Of a stretch of 64,000 nt of DNA, positions 47,501-59,157 are shown piece by piece (the stretch's first letter is position 1; each line of letters opens with the position of its first letter). The DNA is taken from positions 5,952,001 to 6,016,000 of the forward strand of contig CP075492.1 of NCBI GenBank assembly GCA_021613535.1, given 5' to 3'. This DNA comes from Adineta vaga. Its lineage: Eukaryota; Rotifera. The notes below the pieces were generated by a model. The model was not told the origin of the DNA. It saw only the letters and a list, made by a program, of their open reading frames with translations, and ran no database searches. A program made the translations under genes and the position numbers.

Positions 47501-49969
47501 TTAAGTGCAATTCGTGCATTAGAAAGTGTACAATTACATATGAATTCTTTAACATCAGATCATTTGAATCATTTTCAATTGGATGATCAATTAGGTGGAC
47601 AATCAGCAGTGACACAAAAACAAGCTGTACAAAGAATATATGGTGATCGAGCGAATGAAATTATTGATGGATTGAAAAGAAATCCACGTGTTGCAGTACC
47701 TATTGTTCTGAAACGGTGAGTTTTACAATAGAGACAAGAAGATTTATATCATTTGATTGTTGTTATTTTTTGAAGATTGAAAGCAAAAGATGAAGAATGG
47801 CGTGAAGCAAAGAAAAATTTCGAACGTTTTTGGAAAGAACAAAGTGAAAAATACTATTTGAAATCGTTAGATTATATGGGTATTAATTGTAAGAATTCTG
47901 ATATTCGAATTATTCGAAATCGATTCTTATTGAATGAAATTGAAAATATTAAAGAAGAAGTAAATTTATAAATCTCATTCGTTTATGCATCATATATCTT
48001 GTATGTTTTTCTATTAGCGTGATCAACAAGTTTCATCGAATCCCAATCAACCACATTTATCATTTCGTTATGATGATTTGTCAATCCTAGATGATGCTGC
48101 ATCATTAATTGTGTTTCTTGTAAAACGTCAAATGGGTTTTGCTAAAGATGATAAACAAAATATCAAGAAAATGATTTATCAATTTCTCCCAGATTTTCTA
48201 TTTACACCAAGAGGAGAATTGAGCGATGATGAAGAAGGTATATTTTCCATTGTATTTTGAATTTATTCATACTAATTGTTTTGCTTTCTAGATGATGATG
48301 AAGATGAAAATAAACGTGATAAAAAATCTCGACCAACACGTCATACAGATACTAACCGACGACGTAATACAGAATCATCTACAGTTAAACCTCGGCAACT
48401 TGCTCAAGAATATCAAAAACCAGTATATATAACTCTTCATTTCGTTTTTCTCTATGTACATCCTCTTCTTCTTCTTCTTCTTCATCATAGGATGATATGT
48501 TTCATTTATTTTTTGTTAATGATAATTATTATTTCTTCTTTCGTCTTCATCAATTATTATGTGAACGTTTATTGAAAATGTTTCAACAATCAGTACGTTT
48601 AATTGAACAAGAAACTCGAGAATTAAATGACAATAATGCACAACGTAATCGACAACCATCAGTGGCAGCATTACTTCGTATGTCTAATCGTCGTAAGTTG
48701 ATTTTAATTGTTTTACGACGAAATCTCTTCAACATGATTTATTTATTTCTAGCAAATATACCTGTTGAAGATTATTATCCGGTCTTTCTTGATATGGTAC
48801 GAAATTTACTCGATGGTAATATGGATAGTTCATCCTATGAAGATTCATTACGTGACATGTTTGGTATTCATGCATATATCGCATTTACAATGGATAAAAT
48901 TATACAAAATTGTGTTCGACAAGTAGGATGAAAACTAATTAAGATGAACTTTTCTCTAATCTAAAATTTTGTTTTTGTAGCTTCATGCAATTGTAACTGA
49001 CGAATCATCGGATGCAATAATGCGTTTGTATTCACGTACGAGTGGTACTGGTGGTCTTGTTGATAGTCTTTATTCAACAAATCAACAAAATTTGGAAGCA
49101 GCTTATCAACGTGAAATGGAACCCTACGCTGATGCAAATCGATTATTTCGTGTTTGTTCGGTATGTTATGAGAGAATTGTGTCGAGAGAAAGAGTGTATT
49201 GTTTTTATTGTATTTTAGTTTAAGAATGATCGTCGAGTAGCAACGAATTTAATTGTTATCGATTCTTCTGATGATGAAGATGATGATAGAATCTCAGTGA
49301 ATTGGACACGTTATGTTGATTCATATATACGTGATAATGAAGGTAATCATGATGAAGCAATAACAGCACGTATACGATCGAAATTACGAAAAAATCCTCG
49401 ATTTTTACTTCGGTAAGATTGAATGAAGAAAGGAGAGAAGATATTCGATTAAGATCATTCATTTTCTGTTTTTTTTTCATTACATAGAAATATGAAAAAA
49501 CCAATGGATATGTCTGATCGATCATTGACAGAAGTAAAGACAAGAAATAATGATTATTGTCATCTTGATACAAAAACTCAGAAACGTAAACCCTATCATC
49601 GTGCTGATTTATATTTTTATAAACCAAATTCTTTATGTTCAATAAAACAAGTAAGTTTTTCTTAGTTACTCGTTCGATTAATACACACAATTTATCTTTT
49701 AGAATCATAGACGATTGTCTACGGAACAATATAATCGTTTTTCAAAATATTATCAAGAATGGTCATCAAAACATACATCAGATGATGACACAGATCCATT
49801 GCAGAACCTATGGCTTAATACACATCGATCAACGAATACCGAGCAACCAAATCTTGATATTCAATCGACATTTTCCAATGATATTAATAATCTCACTGAA
49901 CCACCATATCGTCATTATCGACAATATCATAGTGTGAATACAAAACCCAACTCAAATTTACTAACTTGA
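44563..49969 (+). CDS. SIN3: SIN3 transcriptional corepressor
   Basis: A multi-exon gene (first exon 44563..44595, stop at 49967-49969). It has three paired amphipathic helix domains: PAH1 ([15 protein letters not shown], 44972-45250), PAH2 ([15 protein letters not shown] then [13 protein letters not shown], 45620-46190) and PAH3 ([19 protein letters not shown], 46850-47150). The Sin3 histone deacetylase interaction domain follows with [20 protein letters not shown] and FPTFTDESS (47270-47960), then the conserved C-terminal region to 49430. A long Ser/Thr-rich linker encoded by ACG/ACA repeats lies at 46330-46720. SIN3 scaffolds HDAC1/2 and recruits them to DNA-bound repressors through the PAH domains. 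Exons are separated by ~50-60 nt introns, except one of about 280 nt at 45679-45957. Confidence 0.95.
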
Positions 49970-50336
49970 ATGTTTATATTTTGCTTTTTCTTTCGATCAT
50001 GTCTTCGTACATATTTTGTATTTTACTTCCAGTCATTGTGTGTATCATGGACACATCCATAATGTTTTTTTCTTCTCTTCGATCTCGGTTTTCTTGTCGT
50101 ACTTGTATAACATATGTTTGTACATGTTGGATTATATTAAACGATCAAAACTTACAATTCAGATACTTATGTTTTACACATGACAATACTATCAAACCAG
50201 ACTAGAATATCTTTATTAGTGCTAATTGATTAAGAAAATTTATTCAGAATATATTCAAAGTGCATGTGAAACTTGCAGACAAAAATGTTCGGAAAGCGAG
50301 TATATTTTGATAGTTAGAAACATATATTTGATACCA
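49970..50336. other. 3' regions of SIN3 and the EF-loop protein (convergent)
   Basis: AT-rich spacer between convergent stop codons. No gene is recognised. Confidence 0.5.
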
Positions 50337-50705
50337 TTAATGGGGACGATACTGACCGGGACGACCCCCAATATAACCATCTTTATTAATATCAATATGT
50401 GTTGCTCGTTCAATTTTACCAACGATACCTATAAGAAACAAACGATGTTTTATTTATTAGATAAATCCTATTCTATTTATTCTTTACCTCCACCTGGTGG
50501 TGGACGATATCCAATAACTCCATCACGATTAAAATCAACATGAGTTGCTTGTTCAAGACGAGAAGTTACACCAGGTCCACCGATTCTTCCATCACCATTT
50601 AAATCCATACCAATCTTTTCTTCAATTTTATTCATAATATAATCTATAGAAAATTAGCGAAAAACAAGCGATTTTCTTTACAATCTTCTAAAACTTACTA
50701 CTCAT
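50337..50705 (-). CDS. Small protein with three EF-hand/dockerin-like calcium loops
   Basis: Three exons, complement(50337..50428, 50488..50643, 50699..50705), join in frame into 84 residues. The first exon is just ATGAGTA. The protein is built of three repeats, each with a D-x-N-x-D-G-x-I-G loop: DLNGDGRIGG, DFNRDGVIGY and DINKDGYIGG. They are linked by LEQATH and IERATH segments and a PPPGGG stretch, and the protein ends GQYRPH. The loop pattern is that of EF-hand or dockerin type I calcium sites, but the flanking helices are very short. No signal peptide or membrane segment is seen. I know no named family with this layout. It is convergent with SIN3 and divergent from the first metallophosphoesterase. 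Confidence 0.7.
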
Positions 50706-51221
50706 ATCGCTTGTTTTTCTCCTGTTACACTGTACGCACGTTTATAAGATCTGATTGTAAATGCGTCGCACAAGAAAAGTATTTCTTTTTCTAATACAGA
50801 AGAAAAGAATCGAACGACGATGAATTGATTGGTAGCATATAAATTCTTCGTTTCAACATTCTATATTTAGTCACCAGTCATTTTTTCTTCATTCTTTATA
50901 AATGCTATAATATTTCTCAATCAATAAATAATTCTATCGTCACCAAGTAGTACACAATGACATCGAAACAGAGACTCGTATATATGGCATTCTTGTAGAT
51001 AATCTCGTATAGGTATCAGACTATCAAAGATTTAGTTTTGAGAAAAATGAGTAAGAGAATGATTGATGAAACTCATTGCACATAGTGACAGCAAAACAAA
51101 TGAGGACGTATAAAATATGAATCATCACATTCTTATCCTTGACTTTGGCCAATACACGATATTTGTTTCATTTACGTGACATCTTCTTCTACTCTAAGGT
51201 GAAGAAAAACGTTGAATTTGA
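50706..51221. other. Divergent intergenic region, EF-loop gene / metallophosphoesterase 1
   Basis: 516 nt AT-rich spacer expected to hold both promoters. No other feature is seen. Confidence 0.5.
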
Positions 51222-52184
51222 ATGTTTAAATTAAGTACATATCAATGGTGTTGTTGGTAAGAATTTTATTGGATGTGATCAGATTCATTAATAGAAACCT
51301 AAAATTTTAATAGGTGCAGTGTTCCACGTGTCAAGAAACATTCCAATGCTGTTCTTCATCATTTGACAAGTCATCCATACTATCAACCAGATTCTGAAAC
51401 TATTCCACTTGATTCTCATTCAGTCGAAGGTACCGGAACGGAAGATAATCCATTTATTATCTACCGTCATTCGAATTTAATTGGAAGAACAAATCTTAAA
51501 CATTTACGTTTCGTTTGTGTATCCGATACACATAATCAAATCGATCAAATTCATATTCCACATGGTGATGTTTTCATTCATTGTGGTGATGCAGTTAATT
51601 ATAAAACAAGTTCTCGTGATATCAGAAAATTTAATGAATTTATTGGAACACTTCCACATAGACGTAAGTTGTTTGTTAGCGGAAATCATTGTGTTTGTCT
51701 CAATCCAAAACGACCAGATCAAAGTCAAAAATTATTAAGTAATATGATATATTTACAAGATCAATTGATTGATATTGATGGTGTTCGTATTTACGGAACT
51801 CCATGGCGACCAAAACGTGGATGTTTCTATCGTGCTGAAGCATTTGGTTATGATCCAAATGATATTGGAACTGATAAATGGTCAAATATTCCTGAAGATA
51901 TTGATATTCTTCTTACACATACTCCACCTTATAGTATTCGAGATTTTAATTCAGGTTGTCCATATTTATTAGATGAAATTGTTGGACGAGTACGTCCACG
52001 TATACATATGTTTGGTCATATGCATGGTGGTCGAGGTGCTAGTCTATACAGAAGTGAAGATAATCGAAGATTAGAAGGTGATCGATTGAATTCAAGAGTA
52101 AATAATGATATTCTTTTTCTAAATCTTGCTATTCATCAAGGAAGAAAGCTTGGTAAAGCAGTAGTGACAGATTATTATTATTAA
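51222..52184 (+). CDS. MPPED-type metallophosphoesterase, copy 1
   Basis: Two exons, join(51222..51256, 51314..52184), give 301 residues. Exon 1 encodes MFKLSTYQWCC, mirrored in the neighbouring copy, so I take this ATG rather than any later start. Metal-binding motifs are all present: SDTHNQ, HCGDAV, SGNHC, LLTHTPP and FGHMHGGRG. The order and spacing, with RIYGTPWRPKRG between, match the MPPED1/MPPED2 (239AB/239FB) family of class III cyclic nucleotide phosphodiesterases. Unlike mammalian MPPED2, which has Gly in place of the last active-site His, this protein keeps GHMH. An AATAAA signal lies at 52250. The Cys-rich start might be lipid-modified. Confidence 0.88.
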
Positions 52185-52512
52185 AATGTTTGATTCGCTT
52201 TATCGAATTACATTATTCTGTATGAAACTTCTTTATTCATGACCTAATCAATAAAGATTACTTTATTATACTTACTCCATCTTATTTTGACAATAAAATC
52301 ATCTAATTGGTTGAATACCTCTTCATAAAACGATGAGTCATCATATTTATTTCATTAAATACAGCATGATATGAGAGAGAAAAAGGGTATACATATTAGC
52401 GTCACAAAATAAGAGGATGACAAGAGCATCTTCAGTTCATTAGGAAAAAAACAACGAGTTATTGATGGATATAGTTCTTTGTTCAATTATTCTTGTTTAA
52501 TTTAATTTATTA
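52185..52512. other. Spacer between the two metallophosphoesterase copies
   Basis: 328 nt with the copy 1 poly(A) signal at 52250-52255. Otherwise AT-rich and without features. Confidence 0.5.
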
Positions 52513-53490
52513 ATGTTCAAATTATCGACATATATTTGGTGTTGTTGGTAAGGATAGTTTGTGACTTCAATGAATTCTTATTTAATTTCATTTAGTTTAC
52601 GCAATTGTCATGTGCCACGTGTGCGAGATCGTCCATCTGCTGTTTTACGTCATTTAACTCACATTCCACCGAACGAAAATAATGCAGAAAGTCTTTCATT
52701 TAATTCTATACATAATCTCGGCAGTGGAACAGAAGATGATCCATTTATTGTCTATCGTGATGCGAAAATGATTGGACAAGAAAATTTAAATCATCTTCGA
52801 CTTGTTTGTATATCTGATACACATAATCAAATTCATCGAATTCATATTCCTAATGGTGATGTTTTTATTCATTGTGGTGATGCTGTTCGTTTTCAAACTT
52901 GTGCTCGCGATATACGAGTATTTAATAATTTTGTGGGAACACTTCCTCATAGGTATAAAATTTTCATTAGTGGAAATCATTGTATCTGTCTCGATCCAAA
53001 TCGACCGGAACGAAGTCGTGAAATACTTAGCAATATGACATATCTTCAAGATGAACTCGTTGACATTCAAGGTGTACGTATCTATGGTAGTCCATGGCGA
53101 CCAAAACGTGGAAGAATTTATCCAGCAGAAGCATTCGGTTATGATCCCACATTGATAAAAGAAGATAAATGGTCACAAATTCCTGCAGACATTGACATTC
53201 TTCTTACTCATGGACCACCGTACAGTGTTCGTGATTATCATCCATTAACAGCTGAACGTATTGGTTGTCCAGGTTTATTAGATGAAGTTGTCACACGAGT
53301 TCATCCACGTATACATCTTTTCGGACATATGCATGCATCTCGTGGTGCCAGTTTGTACAAAAGTGAAGACAATGAAAATTTAGAAGGTGAACATTTTCAA
53401 AGCGGATCAAATGATATACTTTTTGTTAATCTTGCTATTCATCAAGGCAAAACACTTGGTGAAGCAGTAGTTATTGATTATTATTATTAA
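52513..53490 (+). CDS. MPPED-type metallophosphoesterase, copy 2
   Basis: Two exons, join(52513..52547, 52596..53490), give 309 residues. It is a tandem paralogue of the gene at 51222, with the same intron position and phase. Exon 1 reads MFKLSTYIWCC. The motifs SDTHNQ, HCGDAV, SGNHC, LLTHGPP and FGHMHASRG give a complete two-metal site. The substrate is unknown; family members hydrolyse cyclic nucleotides or phosphodiesters in vitro. An insertion (HPLTAERIGCPGLL) lengthens the loop before the last motif relative to copy 1. The reading frame beginning at 52561 runs through the intron and is not the real start. Confidence 0.88.
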
Positions 53491-53736
53491 TAAAAAGAAA
53501 ATCTTTTCATTTTTTCTAAATCATATATATTTTTATAGATAGAAATAAAATGTATTCAATAAATCAACAAAGTACATTTTTTGTTTTTCATAATACCATC
53601 TTGTTTTGAATAAATAGTTAATACATTCGAATAATTATACAACAGTAACAAAGAAAAACAAACAAATAGGAATATATCACGGTGAGCTTTTTTTAAGTAT
53701 CTATAGACATATGAGAAAAGCAAAAACATAAGAACT

Positions 53737-54731
53737 CTATTGATGTGAAAGAGATGCTTGTAACGCTTCACGCATCATTGTTTCTTCATCTTGTTCATAA
53801 TTCACATAAGTATCTAGAATAATAAATAGAAAAATAAAGTGAAGTGTTAGTTCTTTGTTTTGTTTTGTTTTACCATAGTCAAAACGATGACGACTTTTAA
53901 TGTGTTGATAGACATTGGAGGCGACCATGTTTTTGTCACCCCATGGCATTGAAGAACAAATCGGACTAGAAGAAAAGAGATCTGAATTTTGTAATTGAAA
54001 AGAAACCAAACGTTTCATTTACCAAACACGACGTTGATCTTCATGTCGATGTCTTTTTTTAATATGTTGACGAAGATGAGTAAGACTGAAACTAAAATTA
54101 TGCGAATTTGTTTTCAAAAAAAAAGATCTTAGAAAAAAAAGTAAACTGATTTACTTTGCTCGTGGACAAAATGGACATTGAAATGTTGAACGATTTTCAC
54201 CTTCTTGTGCTCTTTGCAACGCTTTTGCTTGGGATTCAGATAATTCTTGAGCAGAATTCACAGGTTTTATATCAATATTATCTTTGGCATAATGATTTCT
54301 CATTGGTGTACATATTTCCAGATGTTTTCTTAAATGAGATAATGTTAATACTATTGTACAATTTGGACATTGAGTTTCTAATGTATCTAATTGATTCTCT
54401 AATTCACGATATCGTACATAACCTAATGATTCCTTTCGACAAATAGCACAAGTAAAAATTTGATTCGATTGATGAACATGAGATGAATGACTAAAACTTC
54501 CACTTCGATAAGATGATACTGGAATTGTTTCACATGGTGAAGTAAAATTGGTTTTCTTCAAACCAATTACACAATTTTGACAATAACTATGTGGACAAGA
54601 TAAACTGACTGGTGTATGGAATATTTCTCGACCTAAAATCATCGATTAATTAGTGTATAAATGAATCATATGATGAATAACTTACAAATACTACAAGTAA
54701 AATCGTCTAAATTAACTGCTGTTGTATCCAT
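53737..54731 (-). CDS. RNF114/RNF166/RNF125-type RING E3 ubiquitin ligase
   Basis: Five exons from the ATG at 54731 (exon 1 54686..54731, exon 2 54155..54632) to the stop at 53737. The RING starts at FTCSICREIFHTPVSLSC, with PHSYCQNCV and TCAICRKE completing it; an unusually long Ser-rich loop lies between. Next come a C2HC zinc finger (CPNCTIVLTLSHLRKHLEIC), two Di19/drought-type zinc fingers (FQCPFCP ... HLRQHIKKRH, VCPICSSMPWG ... HIKSRHRFDY), and a ubiquitin-interacting motif at the end (DEETMMREALQASLS). The CPICxSMPWG and HRFxYDT blocks are characteristic of RNF114/RNF166. These ligases act in NF-kB and antiviral signalling and in autophagy. A TGTATTTTAG acceptor lies about 30 nt before the ATG. 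Confidence 0.88.
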
Positions 54732-56222
54732 AGGTGTGATTGTTTCAAGGAAGATATAATAAATCTAAAATACAATAGGAAGGAAAAAATACACTTTGGT
54801 TTCACATGATCGATTGTATAAATACAAAAAATCACTCAGGCATTTTTTTTTCTTCATTCTATTTTGTTATTTTGGTCAAGGTATAGATAATCATCAATGT
54901 GAATACATTTTTTCTTACTTCTAAAGTAAATTTTATATTCTCAATTCCATTCAATGAAGAATATCTGTTCAGAAATGAATATTTCTTAAAATAAGACTAT
55001 AGAATGTTTAGCTTCGATGAATAATGTATGCTTTCCTTCTTTTTTTCCTTCTCTGTCAATTGATATTGATGGACAGATAAGCATTGAGGGTAGTACATCA
55101 GATATATAATTTCTGATCAATATCTAAACAAAGTTTCAAATCATCGTTCGAAGAAAAACGAAGTCTAGTTTATACTTTGAAGGATTGTTTTTGATGATAA
55201 TAAAATATTGTTATGAAAAGCGAAAAAGAAACCCAAACCATGGATAGAAATTCAAGATTTAAAGAAAAACGTCGTTTCAAATAACTTAGAAAGATTATTT
55301 TCTTAGAAATTCAATCGAAAATTATGATATCAAAATCAATATCAATTCAGTCTGAAATATGGAATAATATTTTTATGTTTATCATCAAATACGATGAAAA
55401 AAGAATAATGTCTACTAGCATTGCTGAATATCATTAAGAACGGATGCAACTAGTAATGTTTCATCGGATAAGTTAACATTCTTTCAAGTATATCAATGAT
55501 TTCCCATTATATCTTTATATATACAGATTTAGTGAAAATAAATAAATCAATATAAAACAAAGATTTGATTACCTATACATGTCCTTGTTGGATTTGAAGA
55601 GATATCTAGTTTATATATAATCTTTGCTTATAAATGAACTATTGCAATGTTCTAAATATAATAACAAGTTAGTTCTTCTTGAAAACATACTAATTACTAG
55701 TTTGATGATAACACAAACAATGTCCGTTCAGAATCTCCTAAATGCTGATCTCTTCTTTGTCATTGAGATTGACTGAACCATATTATTTCGATATTCTTCA
55801 ACGATCTTTTTCCTTTAAGCTATTACATTAGATGTCTTAAATCATCTGGCAGCAGATTTATGTGTCTTATCTTGTCTAAGGCGGATGGATATTTCAACTG
55901 TTACTTTTTTTTCTTCTTATTTCGTGTTGACAAGTCGATGTCTGAGAAAAGCTCGAGAATGTGCTAGTAATGTGTATTTATCTCATTTAGTCCATAGTGA
56001 TGTCTTCTGATGTGAGAAGAAATAACTGAGCACTTAAGTAAAGAGTTTCTTTGATATGCATTTTTATTACACTAGATGATTAATCAAAAAGAAAACTAGA
56101 GAAAGATATTTTCTTCATTCTCTATCTTTTCTCTTCTCTCTATTCTCGCTTTTTTTAAGATTTTGTTATAAGATTATTCTTTTGATTATAACATAAACGA
56201 TTGTAATTCCTAATGACCTTCA
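54732..56222. other. Divergent intergenic region, RNF114-like / GPCR
   Basis: 1.5 kb AT-rich. No exon, repeat or RNA gene is recognised. Confidence 0.5.
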
Positions 56223-57801
56223 ATGAAAGCAAATGGTTCGTTCGATGATAGTTGGTTAATCATTTCTGTCGTACAACGAAATTCCAATCAATTACTAACT
56301 GCATCTTATCATTGGCCAGCATTGTTTCTATTATTCTTTTCAATTATTGGTATTATTGGAAATTTACTAGTGTGTTTAGCTATTAGAACTGAACGACGTT
56401 TACATAATCCAACGAATTGGTATATTTTCTCATTAGCAATTGCTGATATGTTGATATCAGGTTTTGTAATTCCATTAGCGACTGTAAAAGAATTTACACG
56501 TAAGAAAATTTGACCTATTTTACGAACAAGATGAGTTCATTTTGTTTTCTGTTTAGGAATTTGGAAATTAGGTCGAGTTGTATGTGCTTCATGGATATTT
56601 TTAGATGTTTGTTCATGTACATCATCGATCATGCATATTGTTGTCATATCAATTGATCGTTATTTAGCAATTGAAGATCCATTAAATGTTCGATCACGTC
56701 AAAGGAAATATCAAATTTGTTTTTTTATTCTAATTATTTGGTTAATTGCCATTCTTTTATTCGCCCATGATTATTCTTGGTGTTATGAACCCTTATAATA
56801 TTATAATCAATGGTCAATGTTTAATAAATAATCAATTTTTTGTTATCTATGGAAGTGTTGTTTCATTTGTTATTCCATTAATAATTGTTATTGTTATGTA
56901 TGCGTTAACTGTACGTCGTTTAAAAAAACAAATCAAACATTGTCAAACACATTTTGCTCAAGAACAAATAACTAATACAGTTAATCTGGTTGCAAAACCA
57001 TTTCTTCGACGGAAAGCTATAAGTCAAACTTTACTTAATGTTTCATCTCAATCGTTAACAATTCCACGAATTGAATTAAAACGAAAACGTTTACAACGAC
57101 AAGAAACAAGTTTTGATTTAAGTGATGGAAGTTCAAATAATATCTGTTTAGAAAAACAAGATCTTCAACGACAAACAACTCTTCAATCATTTATTCATAA
57201 TGAATATACATGTCCAAAGAATCCATTTTGTGAATTAAAATGTTCATGTAATCATGAAAAGCCAGTTCTACGTTTAAATCCATCATTCAAACCTCGTCCA
57301 ACTTCATTACCTATCCCAATTCCACCATATCAAGCATCTTTATTATCACCTAAATCAATCAAACATTCTCAACATCGGCTTCTATCATCGCCTAGTTTCG
57401 CTACCAATCGGACGAAATCTTCAGCGGTTCGAAATGAACAAAAAGCTGTGAAAGTTCTTGGTGTAGTTTTTGTTATCTTTGTCATTGCTTGGTTTCCATT
57501 TTGTTTCTTAAATATTCTACGAGCTGTTTGTAAACATTGTTCAATCAATGACAATTTGTTAAATAGTTTCGTTTGGCTTGGATATGTTTCAGCATCGATT
57601 AATCCAATTGTTTACACAATATTTAATCGAAATTTTCGTTCAAAATTTCTTACACTATTAAAATGTCAATGTTTACTTTCGAAGAATCATCAAAAACAAT
57701 TATCAACTTATCCAAGTCATTCATCACTACAAACATCGAGAATTTATCGTACACATGATTTCTTACAGAATGATATTCGTCGTCCGAATGCATTTAGATA
57801 A
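56223..57801 (+). pseudogene. Aminergic class A GPCR (5-HT2/monoamine-like) with a one-base frame break in TM4
   Basis: Two exons, 56223..56499 and 56557..57801. Class A amine-receptor features are all present: GNLLVCLAI in TM1; LAIADMLISG in TM2; Cys in RVVCASW; the amine-binding Asp in FLDVCSCTSS; DRYLAI; WFPFCFLN in TM6; and WLGYVSASINPIVYTIFN in TM7. The third cytoplasmic loop is ~150 residues, with basic and Ser-rich segments. The IMHIVVISIDRY and WLGYVSASINP blocks resemble 5-HT2 receptors. In TM4 the frame from upstream (IIWLIAILLFA) runs to a stop near 56792, while MIILGVMNPYN and everything downstream is in the next frame. The break sits at the CCC at 56764-56766. It may be an assembly or sequencing indel in a live gene, or a true pseudogene. 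Confidence 0.75.
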
Positions 57802-59157
57802 ACTAATGAAGCTATACTACCAAAAATAGTTTTTCTTTTCTATTTCAATACAAAAAAGGAAATGGATGTTTAAGTGTATCCTCTCTCAGTACATAGACTC
57901 TTGACAGGAGTGTTGCCGAATCGCATCTAGAAGTATCTTGAAAATAAAAACTTTTATCAAATGTCTATCTTAATCTATCATTCGTCATCAAACACAGCCG
58001 TTTTTATTCGAAATCTACCATTTAACTGTCAAGAAAGGATAATAGACACTGACACATGCATGCGAAGATAAATCGAAACTTCTATTAAGGTATCTTTCAA
58101 CAATAGAGAATCTATTATCATTAGAAGAAGAAAAAAGAAAGACACGAACGTAATAAATTCTACGCAATGTATAAACGGTTGTAACTTACCTGCATATGAG
58201 AATAGTAATCTATTAAATATCATTTATGTGTTAGTAAGAATGACGATGATGATTATAGAGAATAATCTAGAATATAGAAGAGAAGAAAAAGAAGAGTCTT
58301 TTAATTTGCATCATTAGAGTAGGATGTTTAGAATCTTAAGATCAATTGAATGAATCTTTGAATACTTGTCAGGTTTTTATTATGTGGATTTATTTGCATA
58401 GATTTACTCATCAATCTAAATCAATAAAAATAAGCAAATATATCAGAGATTCTATTAAAAGAATCAAATTCAATAGTTGATTATTGATGAAATTGATCGA
58501 AAAATAAAGAACAATGATATTTTCGATTATTATGCGAATATATAGATGCTTGGATTAGAATTGAATGAATTAAAAGAAACAAAAATCTATAGGAAGAAGC
58601 AACAAAATTTGAATGAGTTAGCTTAATTCACCAATGACAAACTCGATCACAAAGTGCGACATCCATAGAAAAACAGATGATGCTAGATGGTGATATGAAA
58701 ATATCGATCGAAACGATTTAATTACATTAGTATTTATGTTAATGTAAGTCATTCTATCCATAAAAAAAAATTGAAAGTTTTATAGATGTACTGAAAACAA
58801 GAAACTCTGAAAAGAAAGAGAGACAAATGTAATAGCATATAGTTTTTGATATGAAATGCAATCTACTGGAACGAAGAATGTTTTATTTATTCAATTAATT
58901 GATCATTAAAGAACGATGACAGATCTATGACGCGTTTACTAGCATTACGTTTTTATATGTTATTGAATAACATTTCATTGATACGAAGAAATAGAAGAAA
59001 CGTTTCCAAAATAAATATTTATGATGAGATACTCGATGATATTTATACTTATAAGTTGAAAAGAAAAGATAAAATAACAAGTGTATATAGATAACAATAG
59101 TATCTATTCATATCATCGTACTCTTTTCTCTATGAATCAATAGAGAAGGAAAAAACC
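57802..59157. other. Intergenic between the GPCR and the LCAT-family gene
   Basis: 1.35 kb AT-rich. A TCAATAG site ends 14 nt before the next ATG and may be a trans-splice acceptor. No other feature is seen. Confidence 0.5.

Noticed and set aside
51363-51371. Start of metallophosphoesterase copy 1 at 51363
   Set aside because: The codon there is TTG and the exon is open further upstream to a clear splice acceptor; the ATG at 51222 is supported by the paralogue.
52561-53490. Alternative start for metallophosphoesterase copy 2 within 52561-52595
   Set aside because: That stretch is the intron; the exon at 52513-52547 has an exact counterpart in the other copy.
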